Part shown: positions 53,707 through 63,102 of the stretch, piece after piece | How positions within the stretch are numbered: position 1 is the first letter of the stretch | Layout of the letters: each line of letters begins with the position of its first letter | Assembly: GCF_044502415.1 (NCBI RefSeq) | Contig: NZ_CP172402.1 | Length of the DNA stretch: 64,000 bases | Reading direction: 5' to 3' (one strand) | Origin: Haloimpatiens lingqiaonensis | GTDB taxonomy: Bacteria > Bacillota > Clostridia > Clostridiales > Clostridiaceae | Program-made: the position numbers and the translations under genes | Notes under the pieces: generated by a model | Told to the model about the DNA's origin: nothing | Databases searched by the model: none | What the model saw: only the letters and a program-made list of their open reading frames with translations

Positions 53707-53841
53707 ATAAACAGAGCTCTTAGCTTCAGATGGAGTTTTTACTCCAACTGAAGGTTAGAGATCGTTATCCAGGGACGTAGCTGCCGTTATCTCCCACTTT
53801 GTTAGAAGTGGGAGTGTTACGGCAGGTAGTCATCGGATAAA
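53707..53841 (+). repeat. 135-bp structured repeat, copy E
   Basis: Matches copy A throughout. It is inserted seven bases after the protease stop and before its terminator, so it would be part of the protease mRNA 3' end. Confidence 0.9.
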
Positions 53842-53857
53842 CTATTAGTTCATTGTA

Positions 53858-53901
53858 AAGTCCCAAAAATAGAGCCCTCTCATATTTTTGGGACTTCTTT
53901 T
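53858..53901. terminator. Terminator between protease and response-regulator genes
   Basis: AAGTCCCAAAAAT pairs with ATTTTTGGGACTT, followed by CTTTT; serves both convergent genes. Confidence 0.75.
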
Positions 53902-53937
53902 ATTCAAATTTAAACATTAAAAATTTTTGCTCTTTAT

Positions 53938-54558
53938 TTAGTAATTCTTCAAATAATATATGGCAAGTTGCGTCCTATCTCTTAATTGTAACTTTTCAAG
54001 TAAATTTGTTACATAATTTCTTACAGTACCTTCACTTAAATAAAGTATTTTTGAAATTTCTTTATTAGACATTCCCTCTCCTATAAGTTTAAGAATTTCA
54101 AATTCTCTTTCACTTAAGGAAATTTTATTTTCACATTTTTTATTACTTTCAATCATACACATTATAGAATTCAAAATTTCGCTTTGAAATACACCATTAC
54201 CATTATAAACTGTCCTAATACTTTCTATAATATTGTCTGATGACTGATTTTTTAATATATACCCTTCTGCTCCATTTTTTATAGCCTCTGCTATATACTC
54301 ATCATCCTTAAAAGTAGTTAAAATAATTACTTTAATATTAGGATTTTCACTCTTAACTTCCTTTGTAGCTAAAACTCCATCTAAAGTAGGCATCCTAACA
54401 TCCATAAGTACTATATCAGGATTTTTCTTTCTGCAAAGTTCTATTGCTTCTCTGCCATTTGAAGCAGTTCCTATAACCTGAATATCCTCTTCAATATCTA
54501 GGATTAATTTAAGACTGTCCCTTATTAATCCATCATCATCGACTATTATAATCCTCAA
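53938..54558 (-). CDS. NarL/LuxR-family response regulator (LnrK/DesR-like)
   Basis: 206 residues. Receiver domain: IIIVDDDG, phosphorylation Asp in DIVLMDVRMP, Thr in ILTTFKDD, Lys in YILKNQ. C-terminal LuxR helix-turn-helix: LSEREFEILKLIGEGMSNKEI. It is encoded with a histidine kinase (overlap 23 bases) and next to an ABC-2 exporter, as in the Bacillus lnrJK-LMN linearmycin-resistance system. It probably activates the exporter operon, whose promoter has a dyad upstream (59387-59398). Confidence 0.92.
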   Translation of the reverse strand: MRIIIVDDDGLIRDSLKLILDIEEDIQVIGTASNGREAIELCRKKNPDIVLMDVRMPTLDGVLATKEVKSENPNIKVIILTTFKDDEYIAEAIKNGAEGYILKNQSSDNIIESIRTVYNGNGVFQSEILNSIMCMIESNKKCENKISLSEREFEILKLIGEGMSNKEISKILYLSEGTVRNYVTNLLEKLQLRDRTQLAIYYLKNY

Positions 54559-55633
54559 AAATATTCACCCCCAAGCTTTCCATAGGAATAACACAAACTA
54601 TTAAAAATCCATCATTATTATCTATAGATATACTTCCCCCTAAATTTTTTATTCTTTCCCTCATTCCACTTATTCCTAAGCCCTCTTTTATATGAGCACA
54701 TCCTACTCCATTATCTTTTATATAAAGTCTTATATACTTCTCATTAGTTTCCAAATTTATATTTATAGTATCTGCCATAGAATGCTTAGAAGCATTAGTT
54801 AAAGCCTCTCTTATGTTTGTAGCTATAATCTCCATTATATTAGATGGTATGTTATTAAAATTCCCTCTATAATTAAAGTTAATTTTGCAATAATTGAAGC
54901 TTTCTATTATTTTATTTATATAATTTATACCTATAGATTCTACTGGTTTTATATTGTGTACCGTTTCTCTTAAAAGTGATAAAGCTTCAGATAGTTCATT
55001 AATAGATTTCTCCAGTAGCTTGTCAGATTTTTCTCTGTCTCTATTTTTTATTTTAAATGCTGCTTGTAATTGCATATAAATACCAGCTATATTGTGTCCT
55101 ACTGTATCATGTATCTCTCTTGCTATTCTATTTCTCTCTCTAACTTCCGCCAAATGCTCTATTTCTATATAAGATCTAATAAGCCTATTTTTAGTACCCT
55201 CCAGTTCATATCTTATCCTTCTTTCAGAATCATATAATTCCCTGTGTTTTTTCTGCTCTTTTATATATTTACTATAAATATACCCATAAAGATTAACCAT
55301 AAAAAACAACAAAGTATTTATAGGTATTTCATCAGGATTAGAATTTATAGCTATAGGTACAATAAACAATAATCCAAAGTAGTTTTCCTTTTTTATTAAT
55401 TCATAAGAGCACGGAGCTAGAAAAATAATAAAATCTTTTATATAAAAGCTTATAATAACAATTATTATTGCCTCTAAAAATATAAACATTTTGGATCTAA
55501 GATATCTATCTGTTAAAATATCCATAATAGCAACTATTAAAATTGATGTAATTAAAAAATGAGAAACTTCTTTTTTTATTATACTCATGGCAATTATAAA
55601 ACTATAAAAGCTTAATTTAAATATATATTCCAT
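54536..55633 (-). CDS. Sensor histidine kinase of the HisKA_3 type
   Basis: 365 residues. About four or five N-terminal membrane helices with little extracellular sequence, then a coiled-coil and the dimerisation/phosphoacceptor helix ERNRIAREIHDTVGHNIAGI, and a HATPase domain (NIREALTNASKHS, IKDNGVGC, GLGISGMRERIKNLGG). An intramembrane-sensing kinase like LnrJ/LiaS is likely. The overlapping response-regulator gene is its cognate partner. Confidence 0.9.
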   Translation of the reverse strand: MEYIFKLSFYSFIIAMSIIKKEVSHFLITSILIVAIMDILTDRYLRSKMFIFLEAIIIVIISFYIKDFIIFLAPCSYELIKKENYFGLLFIVPIAINSNPDEIPINTLLFFMVNLYGYIYSKYIKEQKKHRELYDSERRIRYELEGTKNRLIRSYIEIEHLAEVRERNRIAREIHDTVGHNIAGIYMQLQAAFKIKNRDREKSDKLLEKSINELSEALSLLRETVHNIKPVESIGINYINKIIESFNYCKINFNYRGNFNNIPSNIMEIIATNIREALTNASKHSMADTININLETNEKYIRLYIKDNGVGCAHIKEGLGISGMRERIKNLGGSISIDNNDGFLIVCVIPMESLGVNIFEDYNSR

Positions 55634-55684
55634 AATATACCCCTTTAATAATAGGTTTTAATTACTTTTCTAAAAAACTATATC

Positions 55685-55768
55685 ATGATAAAACACAAAA
55701 GGTATAATGTGGTTGAATTATGAAATTTCATAATTACAGTAGTATAATACCTTTTGTGGGACAATCAT
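55685..55768. mobile_element. MITE, family P, short form (84 bp)
   Basis: ATGATAAAACACAAAAGG and CCTTTTGTGGGACAATCAT ends around the same GAATTATGAAATTTCATAATT centre as the copies at 13986 and 15754. It lies in the 423-base gap between the exporter permease gene and the kinase gene, which otherwise shows only a terminator. Confidence 0.7.
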
Positions 55769-56012
55769 ACCATAATATCTATATTACAGTATATTTGAAA
55801 AGTTATCCATATGCAAAATCATCAGTTTAAAATAGAATTTTAACTTTAACTAAAATTTAAGACCGAAACTCCTTTAGAACCTTTTTTACAAAATACAAAT
55901 TTAAGAAATCCACTAGGAATTTGAACCCTCATTTTACATTCTAAATTCTAAATAAAAAAAACAATATAAAGCGTGGATATTATGTGCGAAAGCTAGGTTT
56001 ATTAATTAACAA

Positions 56013-56040
56013 GGCAGGAATCCTTGTTTCCTGCCTACTT
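56013..56040 (-). terminator. Terminator of the ABC exporter operon
   Basis: GGCAGGAA pairs with TTCCTGCC, then TTGTTAATTAATAAA on the - strand; the kinase genes therefore need their own promoter. Confidence 0.55.
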
Positions 56041-56056
56041 TTATTTTACATCTGGT

Positions 56057-57160
56057 TTAAATTATTATATCTTTCTTTCTCCATGAAGCTAGAAGTAAAA
56101 ATACTACAGTAAAAAGCATTAATATTGATATCTCTGGCAATACACCATATAAAGTTTTTCCATACATAAGTTTTTCTGCAGCCGATAGCATCCATGTTAT
56201 AGGTATAAATTTAGATATGACCTGTAATATTGGTGGCATAACATCTCTAGGCCAAAAACATCCTCCAAGCATAGCCATTGGAGTAACTAATAGATTTGAA
56301 ACAGTCGAAGCTGTTCTCATATCCTTAGCATTGCTAGAAATAAATAAGGCAAAAGCCACAACCAATATTGAAAAAATTATAAATAAAGAAAACATATTTA
56401 TTATTGATGGAAATTTTATATTTAATACCTTAATCATAAACGTAAATATTGCTGTTACTTGTATTGCTAGAACTACTAAAAAACTCAAAAGATTTTGCAA
56501 GGTATAACTTCTGGGCTTAATTGGACCTGTAAATATTCTATAGTATACTTTTGTTTCTTTATCTTCCAATATAATTGGAGTAATATTAACCCCTAACATT
56601 AACATATTATATGCTAAAAATCCTAAAGAAAATAAAGTATTTTTCTTGCTTACTGAATCATTGCTCATACTTTTATATTTTACCTCAAACATTCCTTTTT
56701 CATATTTATTCATGGCTTTATAGAAAAGTTTTTCATTACCTTTAGCTGTTTTTCCTATAGTTTTTGCAGCCGCAATAAAACTTTCCATACTAAATTTAGG
56801 TGCTATAGATGCATTTGTTCCATTTATTGCAAACCCCTTTATATTAACATTCTTTCCCTCTATTAAGTTTTTGGTAAAATCCTTAGGAATTTGAATTACA
56901 TAATCATTTTTAAGATTAATTAAAGATTCCTTTATTTCAGATTCCTTTAAATAATTTATTTTATTTTCCTTACCTACTTGCTTTATGAGAAGTTTAGTAA
57001 GTTTAGTATTATCATTATCTACAACTCCAATAGAAAATTTAGAACCACCGTTATTAAACATAATAATTAAAAATATAAGAATTGTCGGACAAATAACCAT
57101 AAATAAAAGGTTAGTTTTTGATTTAAATATTCTCTTTAAATTATTCCCAAATATGGTCAT
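56057..57160 (-). CDS. ABC-2 type permease, second subunit (LnrN-like)
   Basis: 367 residues from MTIFGNNLKRIFKSK, which has GGAGACC upstream and overlaps the previous stop by four bases (ATGA). One N-terminal helix, a long extracytoplasmic domain, then five helices (SLGFLAYNMLMLGVNITPI, LLVTPMAMLGGCFWP) as in ABC-2/YhgE-like exporters. Forms the membrane part of the exporter with the upstream permease and ATPase. Confidence 0.88.
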   Translation of the reverse strand: MTIFGNNLKRIFKSKTNLLFMVICPTILIFLIIMFNNGGSKFSIGVVDNDNTKLTKLLIKQVGKENKINYLKESEIKESLINLKNDYVIQIPKDFTKNLIEGKNVNIKGFAINGTNASIAPKFSMESFIAAAKTIGKTAKGNEKLFYKAMNKYEKGMFEVKYKSMSNDSVSKKNTLFSLGFLAYNMLMLGVNITPIILEDKETKVYYRIFTGPIKPRSYTLQNLLSFLVVLAIQVTAIFTFMIKVLNIKFPSIINMFSLFIIFSILVVAFALFISSNAKDMRTASTVSNLLVTPMAMLGGCFWPRDVMPPILQVISKFIPITWMLSAAEKLMYGKTLYGVLPEISILMLFTVVFLLLASWRKKDIII

Positions 57161-58293
57161 TGCAAAGGTCTCCTCCTTTCTACCACTACAGATATAATAA
57201 GACATAAAACTATACCAATCCACATAGCTAAAATACTAGAATTGATTAATTCTGTATTTGAACCATATATAGAGTTAAACATTGCATTATGAGCCATACC
57301 GTTTGGTATAAAATGCATTATCTTATTATAAGTCTCATTATTATTAGCATTTTTTGAGTATCCACCAGATACAAATGTAAAAACTACCACAAGTATATTT
57401 AAAATTCCAGCGGCTTTGTCATCTTTTCTAACCAATGTTGCCATCGCCATTCCTATAAAATTAGATAATACAGACATACTAAATATAATAAATACTATTA
57501 ATCCCATATTGCTACCATAATTAGCCTTAAAAGCATATTTTGCAATTAACATTAATATTAAACCTTCAAAAAAAACTGTTAATACAGATGCAGAAATATA
57601 TCCAATTAGAATTTCTATTTTTCTTGTTGGAGTGTTTGTAACTCTTATTCCTTGCTCTTTATATATTTCCGATATAGCATACTTCCCATAAAGTGATCCA
57701 TACATAAGTGTCATAACTAACATGGTTACAGCGTAATAGTCTATAGCTTTTGGAATTTTTCCGCTAATATCAATAGAAGAATCTATTATGCTATTATTTC
57801 CTTCCGCATACTTATCATTTCCCCCTATAGTGTAGGAGGCATAAACTGCGTTTGCCCCATTTACAAATCCATTTAAAAGATTTTTAGTAATTTCAGTTTG
57901 TATGTTGTTCCTTTGATTATATAAGGATATACCTATTTTTTTACCATTCCTTATATTTTCCGTAGAATCCTTATCCATATATATAAAGCTACCTCTCTCA
58001 TTAGCTTTTATACTTTCTAGTCCTTCTTTTTTACTTTTAACTTTTTTTACTTCTACTATATCCTTTAATTCATCAGATGTTATATACTTTTCAAAACTCC
58101 TTGTCATCTCATTTCTATCTTCAATGCAATAATATACTTTTGCTTTTCCTATATCTCCAGGTGTATATTGACTTTTTAGAGCAGTGCCCAGTATTAATAT
58201 AACCACTACAGGAAGGAGCAGCATGTTGGCTAAAACTTTTTTATCTCTAAAATTTCTTCTTAAATTATAAAGTATTATATATAAAATCTTCAT
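57157..58293 (-). CDS. ABC-2 type permease, first subunit (LnrM-like)
   Basis: 378 residues. N-terminal helix (LANMLLLPVVVILILGTAL), an extracytoplasmic domain, then about five helices (YAVTMLVMTLMYGSL, LIVFIIFSMSVLSNFIGMAMATL, IAMWIGIVLCLIISVVV-like end). It lies 12 bases after the ATPase gene and overlaps the next permease by four bases, so the three form one operon. Likely a heteromeric exporter of lipophilic compounds such as polyenes, by analogy with LnrLMN. Confidence 0.88.
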   Translation of the reverse strand: MKILYIILYNLRRNFRDKKVLANMLLLPVVVILILGTALKSQYTPGDIGKAKVYYCIEDRNEMTRSFEKYITSDELKDIVEVKKVKSKKEGLESIKANERGSFIYMDKDSTENIRNGKKIGISLYNQRNNIQTEITKNLLNGFVNGANAVYASYTIGGNDKYAEGNNSIIDSSIDISGKIPKAIDYYAVTMLVMTLMYGSLYGKYAISEIYKEQGIRVTNTPTRKIEILIGYISASVLTVFFEGLILMLIAKYAFKANYGSNMGLIVFIIFSMSVLSNFIGMAMATLVRKDDKAAGILNILVVVFTFVSGGYSKNANNNETYNKIMHFIPNGMAHNAMFNSIYGSNTELINSSILAMWIGIVLCLIISVVVERRRPLQ

Positions 58294-58305
58294 ATGTGTC
58301 CCCTC

Positions 58306-59238
58306 CTAATCTCTTAATTTTCTACCCGTAAGTGTTAAAAATACTCCTTCTAAAGTTGGCTTATCCACATTTATTTTATTTATGTCTATACCATTATTTA
58401 CAATAACATCTATTATTGTACCTAGGTTCTTACTGTTCTTATTTGATATTACTTCCATAGAATTTTCATCTACAACACAATCCTTTACTCCTGGTATCTT
58501 TTTTATATTTTCCACTACGGTATAGTTAATACCAGAAAGCTCCATGGTTATTTTATCTTCTGTAGAAATAAGCGCCTTTAGTTCTTCATTTGTACCCCTT
58601 GCAATTATTTTACCTTTATCCATTATTACTATTTCATCACATATCTCTTCTATTTCCTCCATGTAATGAGACGTATATATTACCGTTGACCCCCTTTGGT
58701 TTAATTTTTTTACCGAATTTAATATATGCTTTCTGGATTGTGGATCTATTCCTACTGTTGGCTCATCCATAATTATTAATTTAGGCTTATGAACTATGGC
58801 ACAAGCGATGTTAAGTCTTCTCCTCATTCCACCAGAATACTGCTTCGGATAATCTTTTCTTCTATCCCAAAGCCCAGTAAACTCTAAAGCCTCTTTTACA
58901 CTATTTTTTAATGTCTCACCTTTTAAACCATACAATCTACCGAAAAAAGTAACATTTTCATAAGCCTTCAAATCCCAAAATAACGCAATATCTTGTGGTA
59001 CAACACCTATTTGGGCCTTGATCTCCATTTCATTTGCCCATAATTCTTTTCCAAAAACTTTTATTTCTCCTGAGTCTATTTTTGAAAGACCTATTATGGT
59101 ATTTATAGTAGTGGTTTTACCAGCACCATTAGGTCCTAATAATCCAAATATCTGTCCTTCCTTTATAGCTAAACTGGCATTATCCACTGCTAAAAATTCT
59201 CCATATCTCTTTACTAAATTTTTTATTTCTAGTATCAT
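58306..59238 (-). CDS. ABC transporter ATPase (LnrL-like)
   Basis: 310 residues. Walker A GPNGAGKTT, Q-loop VVPQDIALFWD, signature YSGGMRRRLNIACA, Walker B LIIMDEPTVGID, switch histidine YTSHYMEEIEE; a C-terminal extension of about 80 residues is typical of drug-export ATPases. First gene of the exporter operon, site AAGGGGGAT. Powers the two downstream permeases. Confidence 0.94.
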   Translation of the reverse strand: MILEIKNLVKRYGEFLAVDNASLAIKEGQIFGLLGPNGAGKTTTINTIIGLSKIDSGEIKVFGKELWANEMEIKAQIGVVPQDIALFWDLKAYENVTFFGRLYGLKGETLKNSVKEALEFTGLWDRRKDYPKQYSGGMRRRLNIACAIVHKPKLIIMDEPTVGIDPQSRKHILNSVKKLNQRGSTVIYTSHYMEEIEEICDEIVIMDKGKIIARGTNEELKALISTEDKITMELSGINYTVVENIKKIPGVKDCVVDENSMEVISNKNSKNLGTIIDVIVNNGIDINKINVDKPTLEGVFLTLTGRKLRD

Positions 59239-59330
59239 AATATCCCCCTTTTCTACAATCTTTATCTGTAATCTAATAGCTCAAATGGCACATATCCTAT
59301 AAGTGAAATATGTATTGCTGTTTCTATAAT

Positions 59331-59398
59331 ATTATAGTACTAAAATTACCAGCTTCGTTATAGTGATAAAAATAATAAATATAGGATGACATTTGTCA
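59331..59398 (-). promoter_or_regulatory. Activator-dependent promoter candidate of the ABC exporter operon
   Basis: TATAAT (59331-59336) with no good -35 hexamer, and a 12-base dyad TGACA-TT-TGTCA (59387-59398) centred about 68 bases before the predicted start. This fits activation by the neighbouring NarL-type regulator; binding is inference. Nothing else was recognised in the 344-base gap. Confidence 0.4.
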
Positions 59399-59582
59399 CA
59401 TTTTCATTAATAATTCTTTATATAACTTTTAAAAATTCTATTGTTAGCTCTCCTACAAGCTTGTGTTGTTTGTTTTTATTTTAAATACCCAATACCTCAC
59501 TACTATTTATACAATTTATTTTTGTAATAACCATCTAATAGATACAATGCACCAAAAGATAATAAGCAAGCTTCGTATACTT

Positions 59583-61193
59583 CAGAAGTTTAGCACTTAA
59601 AAATTTTTGGGGCGTGAGCCCGCTGATTTATAATGAATGATTGAGGGTTAGGTTAAAAACCATAAATTCTGATTTTTGCTGGAAATTTTAGAGAAAAAAT
59701 TTGCATAATAAAAGCATCCTTTTTATAATAGTTTTGACAAGAAACCAACTTAAAAAGGATGCTGATAAAATGAGTAAAAGTTATTTAAAACAATTACTTA
59801 CTTATATTAATAAGGTATACGATATAGGTGAAAAAATCAATAACTTAAAAGATAAAAGAATAAAATCTGATGTAAAAATTTCAACAATTACCTTCGTGGT
59901 GTTATTTGGATTTATGCTTCAGATAAGAAGTTTCAATAGATTAGAACATTGGCTTAAAAAAGGCAAGTTTAAAAAAGTAATACCTAAAAAAACTAAAATG
60001 CCACGCATTGATGCCGTTAGGCGCTCCTTAAGTGATTTTGATTTAGATGGATTAAAAGAAATTCATAAACATATAATAAAAACCATTGTAAAAAATAAAG
60101 TATTTAGAAATGGTACTATAGATAAATTAAAAGTAGTTGCCATAGACGGTGTAGAGCTATTTGAAAGCACTAAAAAGTGTTGTGATAAATGCCTTACAAG
60201 AGTTGATAAAAATGGAACTACTCATTATTTTCATAGAACAGTAGTATGTACAACCGTAGGTTCTGATCCACACATTATTTTAGGGCAAGAGATGCTTGAG
60301 CCTAAAAAGGACAGTTCAGATAAGGATGAGGGGGAAACTACAGGTGGCAAAAGACTAATCAGAAGACTTTATAAAGAGTATCATCATTTTGCAGATATTA
60401 TAGTTGCTGACGCTTTATATTGTAAGTCTACTTGGATTAAAGAAGTACTCTCTATAGGAATGAATGCAGTAGTAAGGGTTAAAGATGAACGACTTCATAT
60501 TGTAAAAGATGCACTAGCTTTATTTAAGTGCCGTGAGGCAGATAAAGAATGGATAGTTAATAAAAAAAATAAAAATTATTTAAAGATAAAAGCTTGGGAT
60601 GAAGATAACTTTGAAATGGCTGATTCAGAAATAAAAGTAAGGTTTATAAAATTTATAGAAGAAGTTCATACTGGAGATAAGGTAGAAATTAAAGAAGCAT
60701 GGATTATAACAACAGACAAATTTACATCAGTAGAAACCTTATGGAAGATAATGCATAAAAGATGGGACATTGAAAATAATGTATTTCATCAGTTAAAAAC
60801 AGAATGGCATTTAGATCATTGTTTTCTTCATAGCCCTACGGGCGTAGAAACAGTGGCAATGTTTTTAATACTAGCATTTAATTTGATGCAATTGTACTTT
60901 TTTAGGTGTATAAGATCCTTCAGAAAAAAACGAATGCTTCAAATAGATATTGTTGAAGATATAAGAGATGAGAGATTTACTATAGAAGATGACTGGATCA
61001 ATCCACTATTTGTAAAGACTTAACTTTAAAATAAAATTGGAAATTATTTATTAAGATTTCGTGGGGTAGGGGTAAGTGTATCTATTTTTGCGACCTATCG
61101 GTCTGCGGGCTTACCAGCCCTTTAAGTAAATGTAAAAAGATACAATTCCAGTAAAAATAAAATTTTTACTGGAATTTAGGTGCTAAATCTCTG
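59583..61193 (+). mobile_element. Insertion sequence, type 1, copy 2 (1611 bp)
   Basis: Flanked by 9-bp direct repeats CGTATACTT (59574-59582 and 61194-61202). Terminal repeats CAGAAGTTTAGCACTT and CAGAGATTTAGCACC match copy 1 (30113-31722), in opposite orientation. Both copies keep the short end hairpins. Confidence 0.9.
59770..61023 (+). CDS. IS4-like DDE transposase, copy 2
   Basis: 417 residues, intact, same start context (AAGGATG) and catalytic residues as copy 1. Nearly identical to copy 1 up to about residue 293, then clearly diverged to the C-terminus (for example EEVHTGDKVEIKEAW versus EEIYNGDKMEIKESW). Confidence 0.88.
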   Translation: MSKSYLKQLLTYINKVYDIGEKINNLKDKRIKSDVKISTITFVVLFGFMLQIRSFNRLEHWLKKGKFKKVIPKKTKMPRIDAVRRSLSDFDLDGLKEIHKHIIKTIVKNKVFRNGTIDKLKVVAIDGVELFESTKKCCDKCLTRVDKNGTTHYFHRTVVCTTVGSDPHIILGQEMLEPKKDSSDKDEGETTGGKRLIRRLYKEYHHFADIIVADALYCKSTWIKEVLSIGMNAVVRVKDERLHIVKDALALFKCREADKEWIVNKKNKNYLKIKAWDEDNFEMADSEIKVRFIKFIEEVHTGDKVEIKEAWIITTDKFTSVETLWKIMHKRWDIENNVFHQLKTEWHLDHCFLHSPTGVETVAMFLILAFNLMQLYFFRCIRSFRKKRMLQIDIVEDIRDERFTIEDDWINPLFVKT

Positions 61194-61363
61194 CGTATAC
61201 TTTATCTCACTTTTTATTATACTAAAAGTATGATATACTTATTTAGTTTGTATAAAACAAAGCTTAGCTAAAATAAAATTTTTATTATGTTAAAATATGA
61301 AGCTCACGTTACATATCAACTAAAAATAATATTAAAGCTAATATTCATTGGATAAATATTTAT

Positions 61364-61498
61364 ATAAACAGAGCTCTTAGCTTCAGATTGAGTTTTTACT
61401 CCATCTGAAGGTTAGAGATCGTTATCCAAGGACGTAGCTGCCGTTATCTCCCACTTTGTTAGAAGTGGGAGTGTTACGGCAGATAGTCATCGGATAAA
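61364..61498 (+). repeat. 135-bp structured repeat, copy F
   Basis: Same ends and length; unique changes include AGATTGAGT and ATCCAAGGACG. It lies 36 bases before the DEAD-box helicase start codon, so it may sit in that gene's 5' leader. Confidence 0.9.
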
Positions 61499-61534
61499 TA
61501 CAAAATATACTTGAAAGTTGAAAGGTAGATTATT

Positions 61535-62644
61535 ATGATAAAGTTTAAAAAATTAGGTCTTAGTGATGATATGCTCAGCATACTTAAATCCCAAAGAATC
61601 AGTGAACCAACACCAATTCAAGAACAAAGTATCCTGCTAATAAATGATGGTCATGATGTTATAGCGGAAGCTCAAACTGGAACTGGAAAAACACTGGCAT
61701 TTCTATTGCCAATGTTTGAAAATATGTCTCCTAACATAGACACAATTCAAGGTTTAATAGTAACACCAACTAGGGAACTTGCCATACAAATAACTCAAGA
61801 AGCTATGAAATTAAAAGAAGCTAAGGATTTAAATATATTAGCTTTATATGGTGGTAAAGATATAGGTTCTCAACTTAAAAAGCTTAAAGGTAATATTCAC
61901 TTGGTAATCGCAACTCCTGGCAGACTTTTAGATCACCTTAACAGAAATACAATTAATCTTGACCATTTGAAAACATTAGTATTGGACGAGGCTGACCAAA
62001 TGCTTCTTATGGGATTTAAAAATGAAGTCCGCTCTATTATAAGTTATACACCAAATAACCGTCAGACCCTATGTTTTTCAGCTACAATGAACTCTGAAGT
62101 TAAAAAACTTGCCTATAAAAACATGCATGATCCAAAATTAGTTATGATAGAAAAAAAGGAAGTAACTCTTGAAAATATCAAACAATTTCTAATAGAAACC
62201 ACTGATAGAAGGAAACAAGAAGACTTGTGTAAAATTTTAGATGAAGAAAATCCATTTATGGCCATTATCTTTTGTAGAACCAAAAGAAGAGTTGATAACC
62301 TTGAGGAAGATCTTTATCAAAAAGGATATAACTGCAAAAAACTTCATGGTGGTATATCTCAAGCAAAGCGTGAAAAAGTAATGAAAGCCTTTAAAAACTT
62401 AGAGATTCAATATTTAATAACTACTGATGTAGCAGCTAGAGGACTTGATATAACTGGAGTTACCCATGTTTTTAATTATGATATACCTGAGAACGCCGAG
62501 AGTTATATACACCGTATAGGCAGAACTGGAAGAGCTGGTGAAGAGGGCTATGCCTTCCTATTTGTAGCACCAAAAGATGAAACCACTTTAAATACAATAG
62601 AAAAAGAAATTCAATTAAAAATCCCTAAAAGAATTTTAACGTAA
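61535..62644 (+). CDS. DEAD-box RNA helicase
   Basis: 369 residues: helicase core with almost no tail. Motifs: Q (EPTPIQEQSI), AQTGTGKT, PTRELA, LDEADQM, FSATM, IIFCRTKRR, TTDVAARGLDI, HRIGRTGRAG. A minimal core enzyme probably acting in RNA turnover or cold adaptation. Site AAAGGTAG before the ATG. Distinct from the DEGD-type helicase at 14300-15526. Confidence 0.94.
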   Translation: MIKFKKLGLSDDMLSILKSQRISEPTPIQEQSILLINDGHDVIAEAQTGTGKTLAFLLPMFENMSPNIDTIQGLIVTPTRELAIQITQEAMKLKEAKDLNILALYGGKDIGSQLKKLKGNIHLVIATPGRLLDHLNRNTINLDHLKTLVLDEADQMLLMGFKNEVRSIISYTPNNRQTLCFSATMNSEVKKLAYKNMHDPKLVMIEKKEVTLENIKQFLIETTDRRKQEDLCKILDEENPFMAIIFCRTKRRVDNLEEDLYQKGYNCKKLHGGISQAKREKVMKAFKNLEIQYLITTDVAARGLDITGVTHVFNYDIPENAESYIHRIGRTGRAGEEGYAFLFVAPKDETTLNTIEKEIQLKIPKRILT

Positions 62645-62928
62645 CAACTTACAATCTTCAGCAATTATGGGTTTTTGAAAAAATATAAGAGAACCTTTAG
62701 GCATATATTTCCACTATTAAAAAATCACATTTTTATAGAAAAAAGCTACAAAATAAATTATAATTTTAAAATGTGTCCTTTTTATACTACAGTAAATATC
62801 TTTAAAATAAATTGCTTCAGTATAGATAGGTGAATATTTATAATTAGGAGATATCTTTAGTTGTTTAAAATATAGATAAAGGTAATCAAATATAGTAAAA
62901 TGTACTTTTAAAAAGGAAGTGAGTACAT
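62645..62928. other. Intergenic region before tnpA/tnpB
   Basis: 284 A/T-rich bases. It should contain the left end of the tnpA-tnpB element, but no clear boundary, inverted repeat or terminator was recognised. Confidence 0.35.
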
Positions 62929-63096
62929 TTGAAAAATAATAACTATAAACCAAATGAATTTGCAGAATTAATTAATGTATCAGTTAGAACATTGCAAAGA
63001 TGGGATAATGAAGGAATATTAAAAGTATTTAGAACACCAACAAATAGGAGATATTATACTTATGAACAATATAAAGAAAATATAAGAAAAAAATAA
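62929..63096 (+). CDS. Truncated IS607-type TnpA: MerR-like DNA-binding domain only
   Basis: 55 residues from TTG with AAGGAAG upstream. The sequence YKPNEFAELINVSVRTLQRW followed by RTPTNRRYYTYEQY is the helix-turn-helix and wing of IS607-family serine transposases. Full TnpA is about 200 residues; the whole serine-recombinase domain, including the catalytic serine, is missing and the frame closes cleanly at TAA. tnpB starts six bases later. It may be a decay product or a stand-alone DNA-binding protein kept with TnpB. Confidence 0.75.
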   Translation: MKNNNYKPNEFAELINVSVRTLQRWDNEGILKVFRTPTNRRYYTYEQYKENIRKK

Positions 63097-63102
63097 AGGA
63101 AG

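Noticed and set aside
55780..56000. A gene in the gap between kinase and permease
   Set aside because: Short frames only, no ribosome site; the gap holds a MITE and a terminator.
18155..61498. The six 135-bp repeats as a CRISPR array
   Set aside because: The copies are kilobases apart, 135 bp long and lack regular spacers or cas genes.
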